The notes below the pieces were generated by a model. It saw nothing but the letters and a program-made list of their open reading frames with translations, made no database searches and was not told where the DNA came from. A stretch of DNA of 64,000 nucleotides from Neisseria dentiae (GTDB lineage Bacteria; Pseudomonadota; Gammaproteobacteria; Burkholderiales; Neisseriaceae): the NCBI RefSeq assembly GCF_014055005.1, contig NZ_CP059570.1:744001-808000 (forward strand), read 5' to 3'. Position numbers and translations under genes: made by a program. Within the stretch, counting starts at the first letter, position 1; every line of letters starts with the position of its first letter. This document shows positions 60,599 to 64,000 of this stretch, one piece after another.

Positions 60599-62392
60599 AT
60601 GAGCCAAGCCAATCCGCTGCCTCCCGAACTTCCCGCCCAGTTAGCCGCACTTTCGCCCACCCAGTTGGCGTGGCTGTCGGGTTATTGTTGGGCGCAAAGC
60701 CAGCAGGGCAATGCCGTTCAAGCGGCCTTTGCCGGCCCGGCCGAAACCGCCGCCGCACCTGCCGCCGCGCCGCGCCGCGTTACCGTGCTGTCGGCCTCGC
60801 AAACCGGCAACGCCCGCCGCGTGGCCGCCGATCTGCTGGTGAAACTCGAATCGGCAGGCGTGAACGCGCGGTTGGTGGCGGCGGCCGATTTCAAGAGCAA
60901 AACGCTGCCCGAAGAAGATATTGTTTTGATGGTAACGTCCACCCAGGGCGAGGGCGAGCCGCCCGAAGAAGCCGTGCCGCTCTACAAGCTGCTGTTCGGC
61001 AAAAAAGCCCCTGATCTGAGCAAACTGAGCTTTGCCGTGTTGGGCTTGGGCGATTCTTCTTATCCGAAGTTCTGCCAGGCCGGCAAAGATTTCGACGGCA
61101 GGCTGGCCGAGCTGGGCGCCACCCGTTTGAGCGCGTTCGGCGAATGCGATCTGGATTTTCAGGCGGCAGCGGCTGCGTGGATTGAAACCACCGCCGCCAA
61201 AGTGGCCGAACTGTGCGCGCAGGCCGCCGCGCCGGTTTCAGACGGCCCCAAAGCCGCCGCCGCGCCCGCCGCACAGCTTTACAGCAAAGAGCAGCCTTTC
61301 ACCGCCACACTTTCCGTGCGCCAGAAAATCACCGCCCGCAATGCCGAAAAAGATGTGGAACATATCGAAATCGACTTAACCGGCTCCGGCATCCGCTACC
61401 AAACCGGCGACGCACTGGGCATCTGGCCGCTCAATGCGCCCGGGCTGGTGGCGGAAATTCTGGCCTTAACCGGCTTGAGCGGCAGCGAAACCGTGGTGCT
61501 GGCCGACGGCGGCGAAACCGATATCCAAACGGCCTTGACCGAACACGCCGACATCACCCAAAACACCCCCGCATTTGTGCAGCAGTATGCCGTTTTGAGC
61601 GACAGCGAAGAATTGCAGCGCACGGTTGAAAACCCCGAAGCGCTCGACACCTATCTTGCCGCCACGCCGCCCGTGGGCGTGTTGGCCGCGTTTCCACACC
61701 CGCTCGACGCGCAAACCCTGTTCGGCCTGTTCCGCGCCCAAACCCCGCGCCTGTATTCCATCGCCTCGGCGCAAGACGAAGTGGGCGATGAAGTGCACCT
61801 CACCGTGGGCATGGTGCGCTACGAACACCACGGCAACACCTACACCGGCGCCGCCTCGGGCTTTATCGGCGCGCAGCTCGAAGAAGGCGGCAGCGTGCGC
61901 GTGTTTGTCGAACCCAACCCGCATTTCCGCCTGCCCGAAAACGGCGACGCGCCCGTGATTATGATAGGCGCAGGCACCGGCATCGCCCCGTTCCGCGCCT
62001 TTATGCAGCAGCGCGAAGCCGACGGCAGCGGCGGCAAAAACTGGTTGGTGTTCGGCAACCAGCGCTTTACCGACGATTTCCTCTATCAGGCCGAATGGCT
62101 GCAATACCGCAAATCCGGCCTGCTCACACGCGCCGATCTGGCGTGGAGCAGGCAGGGCAAAGAAAAAGTGTATGTGCAGCACAAGCTGGCCGAAAACGCC
62201 GCCGAAGTGTGGGCCTGGCTGCAACAGGGCGCGCATATTTATGTGTGCGGCGATGCCACCCGCATGGCGCGCGACGTGGAAAACACGCTCTTGGACATCA
62301 TCGCCGCGCAAGGCAAACTCAGCCGCGACGATGCCGAAGATTATCTGAACGATTTGCGCGAAGAGAAACGCTACCAGCGCGATGTTTACTGA
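60599..62392 (+). CDS. cysJ: sulfite reductase flavoprotein alpha subunit
   Basis: 597 residues from ATG 60599 with AAAGGAAAC upstream. N-terminal leader, flavodoxin-like FMN domain (about 55-200, TVLSASQTGNARRVAADLL and TQGEGEPPEEAVPLY), FAD-binding domain (about 230-440, RLYSIASAQ), and NADPH domain with GAGTGIAPFRAFMQQRE and YVCGDATRMARDVE. The C-terminal EEKRYQRDVY is conserved. It passes electrons to CysI. cysI should follow but an IS5 element begins 45 bp after the stop. Confidence 0.94.
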   Translation: MSQANPLPPELPAQLAALSPTQLAWLSGYCWAQSQQGNAVQAAFAGPAETAAAPAAAPRRVTVLSASQTGNARRVAADLLVKLESAGVNARLVAAADFKSKTLPEEDIVLMVTSTQGEGEPPEEAVPLYKLLFGKKAPDLSKLSFAVLGLGDSSYPKFCQAGKDFDGRLAELGATRLSAFGECDLDFQAAAAAWIETTAAKVAELCAQAAAPVSDGPKAAAAPAAQLYSKEQPFTATLSVRQKITARNAEKDVEHIEIDLTGSGIRYQTGDALGIWPLNAPGLVAEILALTGLSGSETVVLADGGETDIQTALTEHADITQNTPAFVQQYAVLSDSEELQRTVENPEALDTYLAATPPVGVLAAFPHPLDAQTLFGLFRAQTPRLYSIASAQDEVGDEVHLTVGMVRYEHHGNTYTGAASGFIGAQLEEGGSVRVFVEPNPHFRLPENGDAPVIMIGAGTGIAPFRAFMQQREADGSGGKNWLVFGNQRFTDDFLYQAEWLQYRKSGLLTRADLAWSRQGKEKVYVQHKLAENAAEVWAWLQQGAHIYVCGDATRMARDVENTLLDIIAAQGKLSRDDAEDYLNDLREEKRYQRDVY

Positions 62393-62436
62393 CCGCGGCG
62401 CAGTGTTTCAAACGGCCCGGGGGTGAAATCCGCCTA

Positions 62437-63248
62437 GGGTCTGTCGACATTCAAGTTTACCTTAATTTCAATACGGCAGCAGCAAGGTAAATATTGGCAG
62501 CAAAAGATTGGTCGGTTTTTTCTGCGCGCATCGCAATCTTTTTGAATTCTTTGAGTTTGCAAAAAAAGTTCTCAATCAAATGTCGCCAGCAATACATCAT
62601 CTTGTCGTGTTCCCGCTGCAATTTGCGGTTGTTACGCAGCGGAATAACCACCTTACTCCCCCTTTCGGTCAACTCTTCGACCAGCCAGTCGGCATCAAAG
62701 GCTTTATCCGCCAATAAAGCATCAAATTCCTTTTCTTTAATCAGCGGTTCTACGCCGCAAATGTCATTGCGCTGACCAGGCATCAGTTTGAAGTCAATCA
62801 GGTTTCCCAAAGCATCCACCATAGCCAAAATCTTGGTCGTCATCCCGCCTTTGGATTGGCCGATGGCCTGATTTAGAGTCCCCCTTTTGCACCCTGACCG
62901 TGGCGGTGAACTTTGACAATTGTGCCGTCAATCATGACATACTCCATATCGAGATCACGGTTCAGTTCTTCAAAAATATCATGAAAACGGTCGGCCAAGA
63001 CCCATCTGCGGTAGCGTTTGTGGATACTTTTCCAATTACCGAACTCTTCGGGCAGATCGCGCCAAGGACTGCCGGTACGGATAATCCATAGTATGGCTTC
63101 TATAAATAATCGGTTATCGACAGCGGTTCGGCCGGCATCGCCAACTTTTCCTTGGCATAAAGGCTCAATTTTTGCCCACTGTGCATCGGTAAGAATATAT
63201 CTGGTCATGAGGATAGGATACACTGAAAACTTGAATGTCGACAGACCC
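62437..63248 (-). mobile_element. IS5-family (IS427-type) insertion sequence, copy 2
   Basis: 812 bp with GGGTCTGTCGACATTCAAG ends, flanked by CTA and TAG. It differs from copy 1 by an extra T in the T run and a few substitutions. Both transposase frames are open, so this copy is likely functional. It ends the cysJ locus. Confidence 0.92.
62457..63223 (-). CDS. IS5-family transposase, two frames joined by -1 frameshift
   Basis: Frame A runs from 63223 to 62873 (N-terminal domain and YVMIDGTIVKVH). Frame B is open from upstream of 62843 down to 62457 and holds GNLIDFKLMPGQRND, DALLADKAFDADWL, PLRNNRK and the final catalytic block RHLIENFFCKLKEFKKIAMR with C-terminus NIYLAAAVLKLR. The fusion needs -1 slippage at the A4G5 run near 62882-62888. 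All three acidic residues are present, unlike the altered tail of copy 1. Confidence 0.85.
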
Positions 63249-63600
63249 TAGGCCGTTTGAAAATATTTTGGCTGCATCTCCACAAAAAGTTGGGCAAATT
63301 CCAACCCAACCAAGGTGCAGTTTTTCTTAATGGACAAATAAATATAGCCCCCGCTTCAATACTAAGTCGTCGGGCAGTAACGTACTCAAAAGCCAACAGC
63401 GCACTGCCCATCTTTTCAATATCTCTCGAATTCAGTTCCGACGTGGGATTGCCGTCTATAAAAAGGTAGCATTGAAGCGATCGGATACTCGTAGGCTGAA
63501 TAAAATACAAAGTAACCACTCCTTTAGCAGTCAATGAACTGCGAAAAAGCAAAAACACCCAAAAGCTGAGGGATGGCCATTACTTGAAACACCTTTTACA
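63249..63600 (-). pseudogene. unrecognised coding remnant cut by IS5
   Basis: The minus frame from 63558 encodes TAKGVVTLYFIQPTSIRSLQ, then CYLFIDGNPTSELNSRDIEK, SALLAFEYVTARRLSIEAGA and continues to run into the IS end at 63205. It looks protein-like, with no stop for over 100 residues. The C-terminus is replaced by IS DNA. I do not recognise a family. Confidence 0.35.
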
Positions 63601-63736
63601 CATTGCTCTGCTACCCAAAACAGTTTCTACGACAATTTGAACCGTCCGGACAAAGGCGAAGCCGACAAAGCAGTCATGCAAAAATTATGGGGCTTAGGGA
63701 GCAAAATCAGCAAAAATGATGATAAGCTTCTGATAT

Positions 63737-64000
63737 ACCTATTAAAAACAAGTACCAAAAGTTCAGCAAATATTACCGAATCAAAATTCCGCCAAATCCT
63801 GCGCTTTTCGCACTTGATTTGACCGCTTCCGATACCGCCAGACTCACCGGCATCAGTACCCGAAGTGTCAATAATCTGTTTCTCAAACTGCGTTGCCGTA
63901 TGGCCGCTGAATGTGAACGGCAAACTCCCTTTGCCGGTGTGGTCGAACTGGACGAATCCTACTTCGGCTCCAAACGCATTCGCGGTAAACGCGGGCGAGG
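63737..64000 (+). pseudogene. IS1595-family transposase, 5' part (remnant D)
   Basis: Starts without an ATG (IPIKNKYQKFSKYYRIK), shifts frame near 63805 by loss of one base, then reads FALDLTASDTARLTGISTRS, VNNLFLKLRCRMAAECERQT and VELDESYFGSKRIRGKRGRG to the window end. This copy keeps the catalytic DE-SYFG region that remnants B and C have lost. Whether the 3' half is intact lies outside the window. Confidence 0.75.

Overview
The window comes from a Neisseria chromosome, most likely a commensal species. The 12-base DNA uptake sequence AGGCCGTCTGAA (AG-DUS dialect) occurs dozens of times, often as inverted pairs that serve as terminators. Neisserial dRS3 repeats, a Correia element, IS1016-like (IS1595 family) remnants and typical Neisseria gene sets (zwf-pgl-glk-hexR-pgi, edd-eda, fru PTS) agree with this. 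The species cannot be fixed from the sequence alone.

Layout. 1-4 kb: 5' end of a TetR-type regulator, a secreted alpha/beta hydrolase, an IS5-family element with a frameshifted transposase, and two IS1595 remnants. 4-12 kb: an RsmB-type rRNA methyltransferase, then a complete fructose PTS operon (fruB-fruK-fruA) with a Correia element between fruK and fruA. 12-15 kb: dedA, hda, a HAD hydrolase, cutA and a uracil/hypoxanthine-DNA glycosylase-like gene. 15-20.6 kb: molybdenum metabolism, with modABC facing moaD-moaE-mobA-moeA and miniature transposons in between. 20.7-22.8 kb: an IS1016-like element broken by a 117-bp MITE, then an apparently intact IS3 element inserted in the loop of a DUS terminator. 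22.9-34.8 kb: htpX, a SulP remnant, and the sugar block gluP, pgi, hexR, glk, pgl and zwf opposite edd-eda, with a HexR-type operator in the divergent promoter region. 34.8-37.1 kb: a graveyard of decayed genes and IS pieces. 37.1-46.6 kb: aldehyde dehydrogenase, a PPOX protein, tRNA-Ser(GGA), uup, an RDD protein, a CueR-like regulator facing a CDF exporter, and a rhlE-type helicase. 47-51.8 kb: rimP-nusA-infB behind a terminator-like leader. 51.9-54.6 kb: an AT-rich island with IS remnants and a lone AIPR-family gene carrying a predicted nuclease motif. 54.7-62.4 kb: uvrA, cysD, sbp, cysJ. 62.4-64 kb: a second IS5 copy with intact reading frames, an unknown remnant and an IS1595 start cut by the window end.

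Together the genes describe a heterotroph that imports glucose or galactose by GluP and fructose by a PTS. It uses the Entner-Doudoroff route under HexR control, makes molybdenum cofactor and assimilates sulfate. The strongest candidate for something new is the solitary AIPR gene. It lies in an IS-rich insertion between two housekeeping loci, and a 117-bp mobile repeat ends 17 bp from its start codon. The other notable theme is the density of small non-autonomous repeats. Several share termini with full IS elements in the same window, and several sit at operon joints or in regulatory regions.
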